From NCBI RefSeq assembly GCF_025809055.1, contig NZ_CP075529.1, forward strand, positions 1,240,001 to 1,304,000: 64,000 bases of DNA, written 5' to 3'. The position numbers were made by a program, and so were the translations under genes. Below the pieces are notes generated by a model. That model did not search any database. It saw only the letters and a list, made by a program, of their open reading frames with translations, and was not told the origin of the DNA. Every line of letters begins with the position of its first letter. Position 1 is the first letter of the stretch. Below, piece by piece: positions 35,533 through 44,196 of the stretch. The DNA comes from Devosia sp. (GTDB lineage Bacteria; Pseudomonadota; Alphaproteobacteria; Rhizobiales; Devosiaceae).

Positions 35533-36552
35533 TTATGGCAGCATGCGCTCTTCGGCTGGCGGCAGGTATTGGCCGTCAAACACGTCGGCCGCAGTCACAT
35601 TGCCCTTGAGACCCATGGAGAGCTTGAGCGTTTCAATGGACGCATCCAGCCGCGCCTCATCGATGCCGCCAAAGCCGTTCTCGACCACGTAGGGGGTCTT
35701 GATGTTCATATCGATGGCCATCTGCAGCCGCTCGGTCTCAGTCTCGACATTGAGCGTCTCGTTGCGGGCAATAACGGCTGCCGCTCCCGCTGCCGGGTCG
35801 GCAACGGCATCGGCAAAACCCTTGGCCAGCGCCCGCAGGAAACCGGTAACCGCCTCAGGATTTTCCTCGGCGAACGTCTCGTTCACGAGGACCGCGTTCC
35901 CATAGAGGTTGAGGCCATGGTCGGCGAACAGGATGGTGGCAATGTCGTCATCGGGCACGCCATTGGCCTTGAGGTTAAGGATCACCGAGAAGGCGAAGCC
36001 GAAGACGCCGTCCACATCGCCCGAGGCCAGCATCGGCTCGCGCACCGGAAAGCCGATGGATTCAAGCGTGATGGCGCTGTCGTCGATGCCGGCAACCTCC
36101 ACGAAGGCGGGCCACTGCGCGAAAGCGCCATCCGGCGGTGGCGCACCCAGCTTCTTGCCTTCGAGAGACTTGGGATCCTCGGTCACGCCCAGCGACTTGC
36201 GGCCGACGACCGAGAAGACGGGCTTGTCATAGACCATCATCACCGCCTCGACCGGCTGGGCGGGGTCTTCGTCGAGGAACTTGATGACCGAATTGATGTC
36301 GCCAAATCCGAACTGGTAGGCGCCCGTTGCCACGCGTGGAATGGCCTCGACCGAGCCATTGCCCACGTCGATGGTCACGTTGAGACCTTCTTCGGCGAAA
36401 TAGCCATTGTCCTGTGCCAGCAGGAACCCGGCAGCCGGGCCCTCGAAACGCCAGTCGAGCGTCAGCTTGATATCGGTCTGTGCGAAAGCGGGCAGGCTTA
36501 CCCCGGAGGCGGCCAAGGCAATTGTGGCCAGGAGCATGCGGCGTGAAAGCAT
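35533..36552 (-). CDS. NMT1/THI5-type substrate-binding protein of ABC importer
   Basis: The 339-residue periplasmic protein has a signal peptide (SRRMLLATIALAASGVSLPAFA) and an NMT1-like domain starting KLTLDWRFEGPAAGFLLAQDNGYFAEEGLNVT. That opening is typical of binding proteins for thiamine-precursor pyrimidines, but also of sulfonate and other aromatic ligands. No TPP riboswitch is visible upstream, so a thiamine role is not supported. ATG 36552 is preceded by GGGGAC. It is first in the operon and is followed by a hairpin before the ATPase gene. Confidence 0.88.
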   Translation of the reverse strand: MLSRRMLLATIALAASGVSLPAFAQTDIKLTLDWRFEGPAAGFLLAQDNGYFAEEGLNVTIDVGNGSVEAIPRVATGAYQFGFGDINSVIKFLDEDPAQPVEAVMMVYDKPVFSVVGRKSLGVTEDPKSLEGKKLGAPPPDGAFAQWPAFVEVAGIDDSAITLESIGFPVREPMLASGDVDGVFGFAFSVILNLKANGVPDDDIATILFADHGLNLYGNAVLVNETFAEENPEAVTGFLRALAKGFADAVADPAAGAAAVIARNETLNVETETERLQMAIDMNIKTPYVVENGFGGIDEARLDASIETLKLSMGLKGNVTAADVFDGQYLPPAEERMLP

Positions 36553-36887
36553 ATTTGATGTCCCCAATGTGTATTGGGGGAAATCAAGCGCAGGCCAGTT
36601 CGCGGCGCAAGCAGTTTCTGCACATATCGGCGCCAGAAACTCATACTGCCTATTTTTTAATCTCAAATGCACGGAAGTGAACAAGAGAAGGGCGCGAAAC
36701 CGAAGTTTCGCGCCCACGGGGCAGCCAACAAAGGAGCGTCAACCTTTGGGGCCGACCACCGTTTCAGGACGGAAGCTCTATTGGCGGTCCGTCGTGTAGA
36801 GGACCGGTGTCGGTACCGGTTTCCAGTGCAACGGCGGGGGCGGCATGGGGTTCCCTGAAGATTGCCTTGAACCAAAAATGTGATCGA
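36553..36887. other. 335-bp intergenic region with one strong hairpin
   Basis: This region lies downstream of the beta-barrel gene and upstream of the ABC operon, all on the minus strand. It must hold the promoter of the ABC operon. A perfect hairpin GGGCGCGAAAC/GTTTCGCGCCC lies at 36690-36715 and probably ends the upstream transcript (minus-strand tail TTCTCTTGTTC). A possible 22-codon ORF (36778-36846, minus, MPPPPLHWKPVPTPVLYTTD) precedes it, with weak support. Confidence 0.5.
36690..36715 (-). terminator. Strong hairpin, probable terminator
   Basis: An 11-bp perfect stem with a CGAA tetraloop is followed on the minus strand by a moderately T-rich tail. It separates the beta-barrel gene from the ABC-importer operon. 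Confidence 0.6.
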
Positions 36888-38039
36888 TCAGATGCTGGCG
36901 GTCAGGGTGGCACCGAGGCGTGAAACGGGCACCACTCCTGCGCCGGAATCCAACCAGGCCTGAGACGCGCCGAGCGTCAGCCGCAGCTGGTGGAAAAGGG
37001 GGGTCGTGAACCTGGCACTGACCTCGGTCCGGGACGACCACCCTGCCCCATAAAGCCCCGTCTCCCGATTGTGCGATAGGGCCAGCACCGCCTGCCGGTC
37101 TTCGGGAAGATCGGCACGAAGACCCAGTTCGGACTCCCACGTCGCGCCGGCCACATTGTCTATGGGCTTCAGCCGCTCGACGCCGGTGGCCCCGCGCAGA
37201 TAGACCGAGCGCCTGTCGCTCAGCGCCACCTCTGCGGAAACATCGACATGAGGCAGCACCTGCAACCGCTCCGGCGCCGTGCGCGGCCAGACCAGGTCGA
37301 CCCCGCCAAAGGCCTCGACGCCGATACTCCCGGAGCCAAGCCGCAGCCCGGCCGCCAATTGCACGCCATCGGCCGGCTCGCGCAGGAAGCTTAGCCGCTC
37401 GTCCTCATCCACCTGTGTAACAAAAGCCCGCGCGCGCGCCAGACTGGTAGCGGCCGCGCCAAGCGCCCACTCACCGTCGAGCCGAAAGGTGGTGAGGCCG
37501 GCATCGGGCGCCAGTTTTTGCGGCGGCAGCGGCAAGGGATCGAGCCGGGATAGGCCTGGGCGGAGTTGGATATGGTCGATACCCAGCACCAGAGCACGGC
37601 CGGGTGCGGCAAGGGTCAACTCGGCCAGCGCCTCATGTGTCAGGTCCGAATTGCTGATCGTCACCGGTATGTCGGCGAGGTCGAGGCTACCGCCCGACCA
37701 GTCGCGGCTCAGCGCATATCCGGCGCGCAGCGCCGCGCCCTCCCCCAGCGCCAGCCCCGCCTCAAGGCCGGCAGTGACCGACAGTTCATCGGCAATCGGC
37801 GTGGCCCCGAAGCGCGTCTGCTCCACCTGCAGACCACCCCGAAGAGCCATCTGACCGATCATGCCCTGGATGGAAAGATCGTGGGCCTGGCGTAGAAAAA
37901 CGTCTCCCGCACCGTCCTCATTTTCACTGACATTGGACGTCCAGCCCGCTTCGAATGTGCTGGCGAGCGTGACCGGCGCCTGCGCTACGGCGGGCGCTCC
38001 GAGCGCGACGGACACAACGATGGTGAGCAAGCCGCGCAT
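36888..38039 (-). CDS. Predicted outer-membrane beta-barrel protein
   Basis: The 383-residue product has a signal peptide (MRGLLTIVVSVALGAPAVAQA). Alternating polar/hydrophobic strands run throughout, for example TSNVSENEDGAGDVFLRQAHDLSI and the C-terminal SRLGATLTASI. This pattern, with turns every 10-12 residues, indicates a transmembrane barrel related to the outer-membrane protein families that precede polysaccharide or adhesin loci. ATG 38039 begins the signal peptide; a 34-residue in-frame extension is not believed. It is divergent from the XRE regulator. Function is unknown. Confidence 0.72.
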   Translation of the reverse strand: MRGLLTIVVSVALGAPAVAQAPVTLASTFEAGWTSNVSENEDGAGDVFLRQAHDLSIQGMIGQMALRGGLQVEQTRFGATPIADELSVTAGLEAGLALGEGAALRAGYALSRDWSGGSLDLADIPVTISNSDLTHEALAELTLAAPGRALVLGIDHIQLRPGLSRLDPLPLPPQKLAPDAGLTTFRLDGEWALGAAATSLARARAFVTQVDEDERLSFLREPADGVQLAAGLRLGSGSIGVEAFGGVDLVWPRTAPERLQVLPHVDVSAEVALSDRRSVYLRGATGVERLKPIDNVAGATWESELGLRADLPEDRQAVLALSHNRETGLYGAGWSSRTEVSARFTTPLFHQLRLTLGASQAWLDSGAGVVPVSRLGATLTASI

Positions 38040-38174
38040 GCCGCGTTCCCGGCTGGTTGAAGACCCGGCCAGTCTGATCAAGCATGGTAACCGCGGCTCT
38101 ACGGTCCCGATACGCAGTTTCCGAGGGGCGCTATGGTTCACATTAATGGTGAAGCGCCAAACCGGGCTACGTAA

Positions 38175-38190
38175 GTAGTCCGTTAACTAC
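38175..38190. promoter_or_regulatory. Inverted repeat upstream of the XRE regulator
   Basis: GTAGT and ACTAC are separated by 6 nt, about 50 nt upstream of the regulator's start, in the divergent region shared with the beta-barrel gene. It is a candidate operator, identified from symmetry only. Confidence 0.35.
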
Positions 38191-38238
38191 ATTCCCGCCG
38201 CCCGATCGCCAATCCTGCGCCCATTCCAAGGACAGGCG

Positions 38239-38871
38239 ATGAACGAAATTTCCCGATCCATAGGCCAGGCGCTGCGCAACTGGCGCATCCATGCCCGCAT
38301 CCAGCAGGCCACGATTGCCGAGTGCCTTGGCGTGACCCAAAGCCAGGTCAGCCGCTGGGAAAGCGGCCGCGATACGCCAAGGCCGCACAATATCGACGCC
38401 ATTCGCCGCCTCATCTGGGGGCCCGAAGCCGAACCGGCCCGCGCCCTGCGGCACTTCGTCGAACAATCCGATCAGCACCTGATGCTGATCGATGCCGACC
38501 TGAGCACAATTGCCCGCAGCCGTCCGCTGCGGGCCGAGCCCAATGTTCTGGACAGCTTTGGCTGGGTGATCGATCCCGATGCCAATCCCGCCTGCGCCCC
38601 GCTCTGGCGGCGGCTGGCGACCTTGCTTGCCGAGCCGGGCGGCGCTATTGGCCTCAACATCGTGCTGCCGTTCGAGCAGGACGGGCGGCAATGGTGTGCC
38701 AGTCTTGCGATGACCATCTATTCGCTTGCAGGCATGCGGCTGTGCCTCGCCGAACCGCGCTTCACACGCTCGGACGGCCTCGCCGACATGCGCCTAGAGG
38801 AAACCCGCATCGCCGAAACCGACACGCCCCGCCAGCGCACCACGATCTGGCAACGTGAACTGGCCTCCTGA
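38239..38871 (+). CDS. XRE-type HTH regulator with C-terminal sensor region
   Basis: The 210-residue protein has an N-terminal HTH_3 domain (IGQALRNWRIHARIQQATIAE, then GVTQSQVSRWESGRDTPRPHN). The C-terminal region of 140 residues (LMLIDADLSTIARSR, FGWVIDPDANPACAPLWRR) could be a small-ligand or PAS-like domain. AAGGAC precedes the ATG. It is divergent from the beta-barrel gene and may regulate it. The ligand is unknown. Confidence 0.88.
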   Translation: MNEISRSIGQALRNWRIHARIQQATIAECLGVTQSQVSRWESGRDTPRPHNIDAIRRLIWGPEAEPARALRHFVEQSDQHLMLIDADLSTIARSRPLRAEPNVLDSFGWVIDPDANPACAPLWRRLATLLAEPGGAIGLNIVLPFEQDGRQWCASLAMTIYSLAGMRLCLAEPRFTRSDGLADMRLEETRIAETDTPRQRTTIWQRELAS

Positions 38872-39211
38872 AGTCCTTCACCTGTGAACTGATCCATCGG
38901 CTCCGTCTCCTTCACCTCCCCCTTGATGGGGCTTTGAAGCGGCCGAAGGCAAGATCGCTCCAGTGGAGCGAACTTAGCGGAAAAGGCCATGAGAGCTGAG
39001 CTCGAATGGCAAGTACCGCCGCTAGGCCCGCAGGGCCGTAGCAAAGGTAGGTGGGGGTGCTGGCGCCCCCGCTCTGACTGATGCCGTCAAGCCCCGCCCC
39101 GCCTCTTATACAGTCGAAAAAGCAAGAGCTCCGCCCAAAATAGAGAGACCCGCGCCGGGGCAGCGGCGCGGGTCGGCACGAAAGGTGGAGGCCAGCCTTT
39201 CGCGCTTGGGC
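38872..39211. repeat. 340-bp intergenic region with palindrome-rich repeat
   Basis: Between the XRE gene and the small Asn/Ser-rich gene lies a GC-rich block (about 38920-39075). It contains short palindromes such as CTCCAGTGGAG and GGGGGTGCTGGCGCCCCC and reads like a dispersed chromosomal repeat. No ORF with a ribosome site was seen. The end of the region holds the terminator at 39148-39175. Confidence 0.55.
39148..39175 (-). terminator. Terminator of the Asn/Ser-rich secreted protein gene
   Basis: GACCCGCGCC pairs with GGCGCGGGTC across an 8-nt loop. The minus-strand tail is TCTCTCTATTTT. It lies about 40 nt after the stop. Confidence 0.75.
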
Positions 39212-39520
39212 TTACCAGCGGCCCTTGGTGCGCTTGTTGAAGCTGTTCCAGTAGTTGGTCTCGGAATTGTTGCTGTTGATATTGGTGTTCTGGCCGCCGA
39301 GGCCGAGAATGCCATTGCCGCTGCCGATATTGCTCAGGATCGAGCTATTGTTGCCCACGGCCACCGTGGTGCCGTTGAGCACGTTGATGTCCTTGATGCC
39401 GAGCACGGAGGTGACGTTGCCGAGCAGGCCACCCTTGGAGGTGTTGAAGAACCCGCCGGCCTGGGCGGCAGGGGCCATTGCCAGCGCGGCAACAACGGAA
39501 AGTGCGATCAGCTTTTTCAT
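39212..39520 (-). CDS. Small secreted Gly/Asn/Ser-rich protein
   Basis: The 102-residue product has a signal peptide (MKKLIALSVVAALAMAPAAQA). Its mature chain is rich in Gly, Asn, Ser and Ile, with regularly spaced units such as NGTTVAVGNNSSILSNIGSGNGILG and a tail TNINSNNSETNYWNSF. The absence of charge until the last few residues and the Asn-rich spacing resemble small secreted or fibre-forming proteins, but no curlin motif is present. It has its own terminator and is probably monocistronic. It lies beside the urea two-component regulator gene without coupling. Confidence 0.75.
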   Translation of the reverse strand: MKKLIALSVVAALAMAPAAQAGGFFNTSKGGLLGNVTSVLGIKDINVLNGTTVAVGNNSSILSNIGSGNGILGLGGQNTNINSNNSETNYWNSFNKRTKGRW

Positions 39521-39668
39521 TTCGGTACTCCCTTTGAACACATGCCTGGTTGGCACGTGATGGAGGAAGCACCGGGCCGGCCGCACGGGCAATCGAACGC
39601 CCCTATTTCATGCGTTCCATGCGCCGGGAGCCCGAAAACTATGGAATTCTACTAGGTTCGTTGGCCGG

Positions 39669-40598
39669 TCAGAGTTCGAATGTCACCTGCAGCGCCTGGA
39701 TGGCCTTGATGGCCGCCGAGGCCCGGTTCTCGACACCGAGCTTGGTATAGACCTGTTCGAGATGCTTGTTCACCGTGCGCGGGCTGAGCCCGAGAATATC
39801 GCCGATATCGCGGTTCGACTTGCCCCGGGCGATCCACAACAGCACCTCGCTCTCGCGCTGCGTCAGCCCGAAATGCTGGCGCAGGCTGTCCTCTTCGCCT
39901 TCCGCCTGTGCCGCAGCAAGGCGGAAGAGATATTCGTCGCCCCCCACAATGCCCAAGAATGCGAAGGTCAGCGGCGCCGCGCCGGCAATCGCCAGCTCGA
40001 ACGCGGTTCCGGGTGAAGCCACTGTACCGGCGTCCAGCTTCCAGGCCGCAAAGGCCCGGGACATTTCCGCCTGCCCGTCGCCATCGATCCCCGCCTTCTC
40101 CAGCAACCGCGTCGCCTGCGGTGTCGACCACAACACGCCCCCATCGGCGGCAAAGGCCGTCAGGTGGCGTCCGGCGGCGTCCAGGGCGATGCGGGCACTC
40201 TGCGCGCGCCGGGCATTGGCAAGGTGAACGCGGATGCGGGCGCGCAGTTCGTCCACATTGATCGGCTTGCTGAGATAGTCCACGCCGCCGCTTTCCAGCG
40301 CATGGACGATGTGCTCGGTCTCGGTCAGGCCAGTCATGAAGATGATCGGCACATGCACCAGCGGCGCCATGGCCTTGAGCCGCCGCGCTGTCTCAAAACC
40401 GTCGAGCCCGGGCATGATCGCATCCATCAGCATCACGTCCGGCGTTACCCGCTGGGCAATGGCGAGGGCCGCATCGCCACTGCGCGCCACCAGGACGGTG
40501 ACCCCGGCCAGTTCTAGAGCACTGGTCAGGAACCCAAGCGATTCCGGGGAATCGTCGACCAGAAGGACAATATCCTGCTCCTTCTCAATCCGGCTCAT
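39669..40598 (-). CDS. LuxR-family response regulator
   Basis: The 309-residue protein has a receiver domain (acidic VDDS, phospho-acceptor in MLMDAIMPGLDGFE, Lys in YLSKPINVDEL) and a C-terminal LuxR-type HTH (LTQRESEVLLWIARGKSNRDIG, then LSPRTVNKHLEQVYTKLG). A PAS-like middle segment (HLTAFAADGGVLWSTPQATRLL) lies between. It overlaps the 3' end of the NCS1-permease kinase gene by 14 nt, so the two form a cognate pair. By position it probably regulates the divergent urea importer and perhaps urease. Confidence 0.93.
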   Translation of the reverse strand: MSRIEKEQDIVLLVDDSPESLGFLTSALELAGVTVLVARSGDAALAIAQRVTPDVMLMDAIMPGLDGFETARRLKAMAPLVHVPIIFMTGLTETEHIVHALESGGVDYLSKPINVDELRARIRVHLANARRAQSARIALDAAGRHLTAFAADGGVLWSTPQATRLLEKAGIDGDGQAEMSRAFAAWKLDAGTVASPGTAFELAIAGAAPLTFAFLGIVGGDEYLFRLAAAQAEGEEDSLRQHFGLTQRESEVLLWIARGKSNRDIGDILGLSPRTVNKHLEQVYTKLGVENRASAAIKAIQALQVTFEL

Positions 40599-43500
40599 GG
40601 CTCACCCGTTCCAGCGTTTCGGCATAGCCGTCGAAATCGAAGGCCTCCATGTGGCGGCGCAGCGCCTCCACCAGCGGCAGGTTGCGCGGCTCGACAGCCA
40701 GTTCGCTCAACTTGGCGTCTATGCCGCGGACATGCCCGATTTGCCCCAGACTGGCCAGTTCCCGCAAGTGCTCTGCTCCGGGCGACAGCAGCTTTTTCTC
40801 GCGCGGCGCGGCGGGCATGGGGGCTTCGAACACCCATTCGAGCCCGAGGTGTGTCCCCAGCCGGTCCAGCACCTGCGCCAGGTCGAACGGTTTCGCCAAG
40901 GCGTCGTTATGCCCCGCGTCGCGGCCCGGCGTTGCCGCGCCATCCCCGATATTGGCCGACAGCATGATGATCGGTTCGACCGCTCCATGCGCGCGCAGGG
41001 CCGAAACCAGCTCCCATCCATTCATTTCCGGCATACGGATATCGATGAAGCTGAGGTCCGGTGATTGGGCCGCGCGCTGGGCCAGGCAATCGGCCCCGCC
41101 GGTCGCCGTCAGCACCGTAAAGCCGAGCGGCACCAGCATTTCGCGCATCAGCTCGCGATGATCCTGATTGTCGTCGACAACCATGATCGTCCGGCGCTCG
41201 CCCGCATAGCCGGTCACGCGGCGCGTATCGGGCGCCGGCTTGGCGGGGCGCTCCACCTTGGCCAGCATCAGGCGGGCCGTGAACCGCGTGCCCTGCCCCG
41301 GTTCGCTGGTCACCGAGATTTCGCCGCCCAGCGTTTCGGTCAATAGCTTGGTGATGGTCAGGCCCAGGCCCAGGCCCGGCGTGAACCGGTTCTTCTCGGC
41401 CTCGCCACGAACGAATGGCTCGAAAATGTGCGGCAGGTCCTCCGCGCCGATGCCGCTGCCCGTATCCTCCACCGTGAAGGTGGCCACCTGCATCCGGTAT
41501 CCCACTTCAAACCGCACATGGCCCGCGCCCGTAAACTTGATGGCGTTGGACAACAGGTTCACCAAAATCTGCCGCAGGCGCTTTTCATCCGTACGGACAT
41601 GGACAGGCAGGCTCTTGGCGCGCACATGGCGAAACTCGAGGCCCTTGGCCTCGGCCTGCAGGCGGAACATGTCGACGATCTGGTCCAAGAAATCCTGGAT
41701 ATTGATCTCGTTGGAATAGACCTGCAGCCGCCCCGCTTCGATGCGGGAAATGTCGAGCAGCCCATCGATCAACCCCGACAGGTGCTCGGCGCTGCGCCGG
41801 ATCACCTGCACCGAGCCCTTGCGGTTGTCCGGCACATTGGCGTCCCGCTCGAGAATCTGGGCATAGCCCATCACAGCATTGAGCGGTGTGCGCAGTTCGT
41901 GGCTGAGACCAACCACATAACGGCTCTTGGCCTGGTTAGCGGCCTCCGCCTTTTCCTTGGCGCGCTGCAATTCGGCATCGGTGCGCGAGTGGGCGTCGAT
42001 TTCCTTGAGCAGCAGCGTGTTCTGGCGCGAACTCTCCTCCTCCGCCACCAGCCGGCTGTCATGGGCCAGTACCAGGAACCAGGTCATGATGCCTGCCGCC
42101 ACCGCCAGCACGAAGAACACCACCAGCAATGTGCCGCCCACGACGTCGCTGGTATGCGGTGCCGATTGCGCGGCGAAATAGTAGATCAGCCCCAGCATGG
42201 CGCCGAGAATGGCCAGCGCCAGTCCCATCGAAATCCCATATCGCCCGAGCCGCGTCTGCAATTTGTCGATTGCCCATTGCGGCAACACCGTTGCTGCCAC
42301 CGCATGGGTCTGGGCGCGGAAATGGGCGTGCGGCTTGCACATGTCGTGGCAGCGCGCGTCCAGCGAGCAGCATAGCGAACAGATCGGCGCGGCATAGGCC
42401 GGGCACCAGGCCATGTCCTCGGGCTCGAACGGATGTTCGCAGATCGAGCAGGTCAGGGATGTCTTGCTGGCCCATGCCTTGCGCGGCTTGCGGGCCAGAT
42501 AGTACCGCCCCTTGGTCGCCCAGGCGATTGCCGGGGAAGCCACAAAACAGATCACCAGCGCAATATAGGGAGCCAGTGCCGAGGCCATGTCGCCAAAGGC
42601 GCCAAAATGGGCCATCAGGGCAATGGTGGCCGAGATCAGCATCGACCCCACGCCCACCGGGTTGATGTCATAAAGGTGGGCCCGCTTGAACTCGATACCC
42701 GGCGGCGCCAGCCCCAGCGGCTTGTTGACGAACAGATCTGCCGAGATGGTGCAAAGCCAGGCCATGGCAATGATCGAGAAGATGCCCAGCGTTTCCTCGA
42801 GCAGCCGGTAGATGCCCAGTTCCATCAGCAACAGGGCAATCGCGACGTTGAACAGCAGCCAGACGACCCGGCCGGGATGGCTATGGGTGAGCCGCGAGAA
42901 GAAATTCGACCAGGCGAGCGAGCCGGCATAGGCGTTCATGACGTTGATCTTGAGCTGGCTGATCACCACAAAGCCGGCCATCAGCATCAGCGCCACGAAT
43001 TCGTTGGGGATCATGTAGCCGAAAGCCACTGCATACATATAGCCGGGCTCGGAAGCATGTTCCGGCGAGACGCCGGCCGACAGCGCGAGGAAGGCCAGGA
43101 ACGATCCGGCGATCAGTTTTGGTGCGCCGACCACCACCCACCCGGCCCCGGCCAGGAATATGCCCAGCTTGTGCCGCCACTTTGGCGCGCCCTCGGCCGG
43201 CAGGAAGCGCAGGAAGTCCACCTGCTCGCCGATCTGCGTCATCAGCGCCAGGATGACGGCGGACGCCGCCCCGAATTTTGCGACCTCGAAAGCCGCAATC
43301 GTGCCGGCCGCGCCCTCCGGCTGTCCCAGCCCGTTAAAGGCGCGCCACAGGTCGAACTTCTCCCAGTCCATGAAGGCAATGAAGAAGAACGGCAGGATGT
43401 TGAGCACGATCCAGAATGGCTGGGTCAGCAACTGGAAGCGGCTGATCATGCGAATGCCGTGGGTCACCAGCGGGATGACGATCACCGCTGATATGATATG

Positions 43501-43992
43501 GCCGATCCACAGCGGAATGCCAAAGGCCAGTTCGAGCGCACTCGACATGATCGAGGCTTCGATGGCGAAAAGGATGAAGGTGAAGCTGGCATAGATCAGC
43601 GACGTGATCGTGGAGCCGATATAGCCAAAGCTCGCGCCGCGGGTGAGCAGGTCCACATCCACCCCGTGCCGCGTCGCGTAGCGCGATATGGGCACACCGA
43701 CCAACAGAATGGCGATCGAGGCCACGAGAATGGCGATCAGCGCATTGGTCGTGCCGTAACTGAGCGTGATCGCCCCGCCAATGGCCTCCAGCGCCAGAAA
43801 CGAGATTGCGCCGATGGCCGTCTGCGAAATCCGGTCATTGGAAAAGCGGCGCGCCGACTTGGCGGTGAAGCGCAGCGCATAGTCTTCCAGAGTCTGATTG
43901 GCGACCCAGCGATTATAGTCTCTTCTGACCGGAATGATCCGCTGTCGTGCCATAAAGCGCCCAAGCCTTAACCAGAATTCTGCAATGCCCAA
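40585..43992 (-). CDS. NCS1-type permease fused to hybrid histidine kinase/receiver
   Basis: The 1135-residue protein begins with a permease-like domain of about twelve helices (residues 50-490) related to purine/cytosine NCS1 transporters. A Cys-rich segment with eight cysteines follows (515-552, CSICEH to DMCKPH). Two more helices lead to a HisKA domain (His 698 in VGLSHELRTPL), a HATPase domain (NLLSNAIKF, GLGLGLTI) and a receiver (DIRMPEMNGWE). Transporter-kinase fusions probably sense substrate directly. It is divergent from urtABCDE, so urea or a related amide is the likely signal. ATG 43992 is kept; 43953 is an alternative start. Confidence 0.92.
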   Translation of the reverse strand: MGIAEFWLRLGRFMARQRIIPVRRDYNRWVANQTLEDYALRFTAKSARRFSNDRISQTAIGAISFLALEAIGGAITLSYGTTNALIAILVASIAILLVGVPISRYATRHGVDVDLLTRGASFGYIGSTITSLIYASFTFILFAIEASIMSSALELAFGIPLWIGHIISAVIVIPLVTHGIRMISRFQLLTQPFWIVLNILPFFFIAFMDWEKFDLWRAFNGLGQPEGAAGTIAAFEVAKFGAASAVILALMTQIGEQVDFLRFLPAEGAPKWRHKLGIFLAGAGWVVVGAPKLIAGSFLAFLALSAGVSPEHASEPGYMYAVAFGYMIPNEFVALMLMAGFVVISQLKINVMNAYAGSLAWSNFFSRLTHSHPGRVVWLLFNVAIALLLMELGIYRLLEETLGIFSIIAMAWLCTISADLFVNKPLGLAPPGIEFKRAHLYDINPVGVGSMLISATIALMAHFGAFGDMASALAPYIALVICFVASPAIAWATKGRYYLARKPRKAWASKTSLTCSICEHPFEPEDMAWCPAYAAPICSLCCSLDARCHDMCKPHAHFRAQTHAVAATVLPQWAIDKLQTRLGRYGISMGLALAILGAMLGLIYYFAAQSAPHTSDVVGGTLLVVFFVLAVAAGIMTWFLVLAHDSRLVAEEESSRQNTLLLKEIDAHSRTDAELQRAKEKAEAANQAKSRYVVGLSHELRTPLNAVMGYAQILERDANVPDNRKGSVQVIRRSAEHLSGLIDGLLDISRIEAGRLQVYSNEINIQDFLDQIVDMFRLQAEAKGLEFRHVRAKSLPVHVRTDEKRLRQILVNLLSNAIKFTGAGHVRFEVGYRMQVATFTVEDTGSGIGAEDLPHIFEPFVRGEAEKNRFTPGLGLGLTITKLLTETLGGEISVTSEPGQGTRFTARLMLAKVERPAKPAPDTRRVTGYAGERRTIMVVDDNQDHRELMREMLVPLGFTVLTATGGADCLAQRAAQSPDLSFIDIRMPEMNGWELVSALRAHGAVEPIIMLSANIGDGAATPGRDAGHNDALAKPFDLAQVLDRLGTHLGLEWVFEAPMPAAPREKKLLSPGAEHLRELASLGQIGHVRGIDAKLSELAVEPRNLPLVEALRRHMEAFDFDGYAETLERVSHEPD

Positions 43993-44086
43993 AAAACCGC
44001 CACACCCGTCTTAGCACGGCCGGTGGCAAAATCACGCGGTTTTTCAGGGCATTCGGGCCGTTGGCGGAATCTGGGCCAGAGCCTGT

Positions 44087-44102
44087 TACGTCAATCGACG
44101 TA
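44087..44102 (+). promoter_or_regulatory. Candidate operator upstream of urtA
   Basis: TACGT and ACGTA form an inverted repeat separated by 6 nt, 110 nt before the urtA start. Its first 11 bases (TACGTCAATCG) recur identically upstream of ureC at 54358-54368. A second shared 10-mer, CTCCGTCATA, lies downstream of each (44136-44145 here). It is a plausible site for the LuxR-type regulator. Confidence 0.55.
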
Positions 44103-44196
44103 TAGGGCCCCGTTAACAAACCGGCACACAGTCCCCTCCGTCATAGGCGCCTCCCTTGGTGTCTTCGGGGCTCAACAGTTTCCAGAGGGACTTCAC

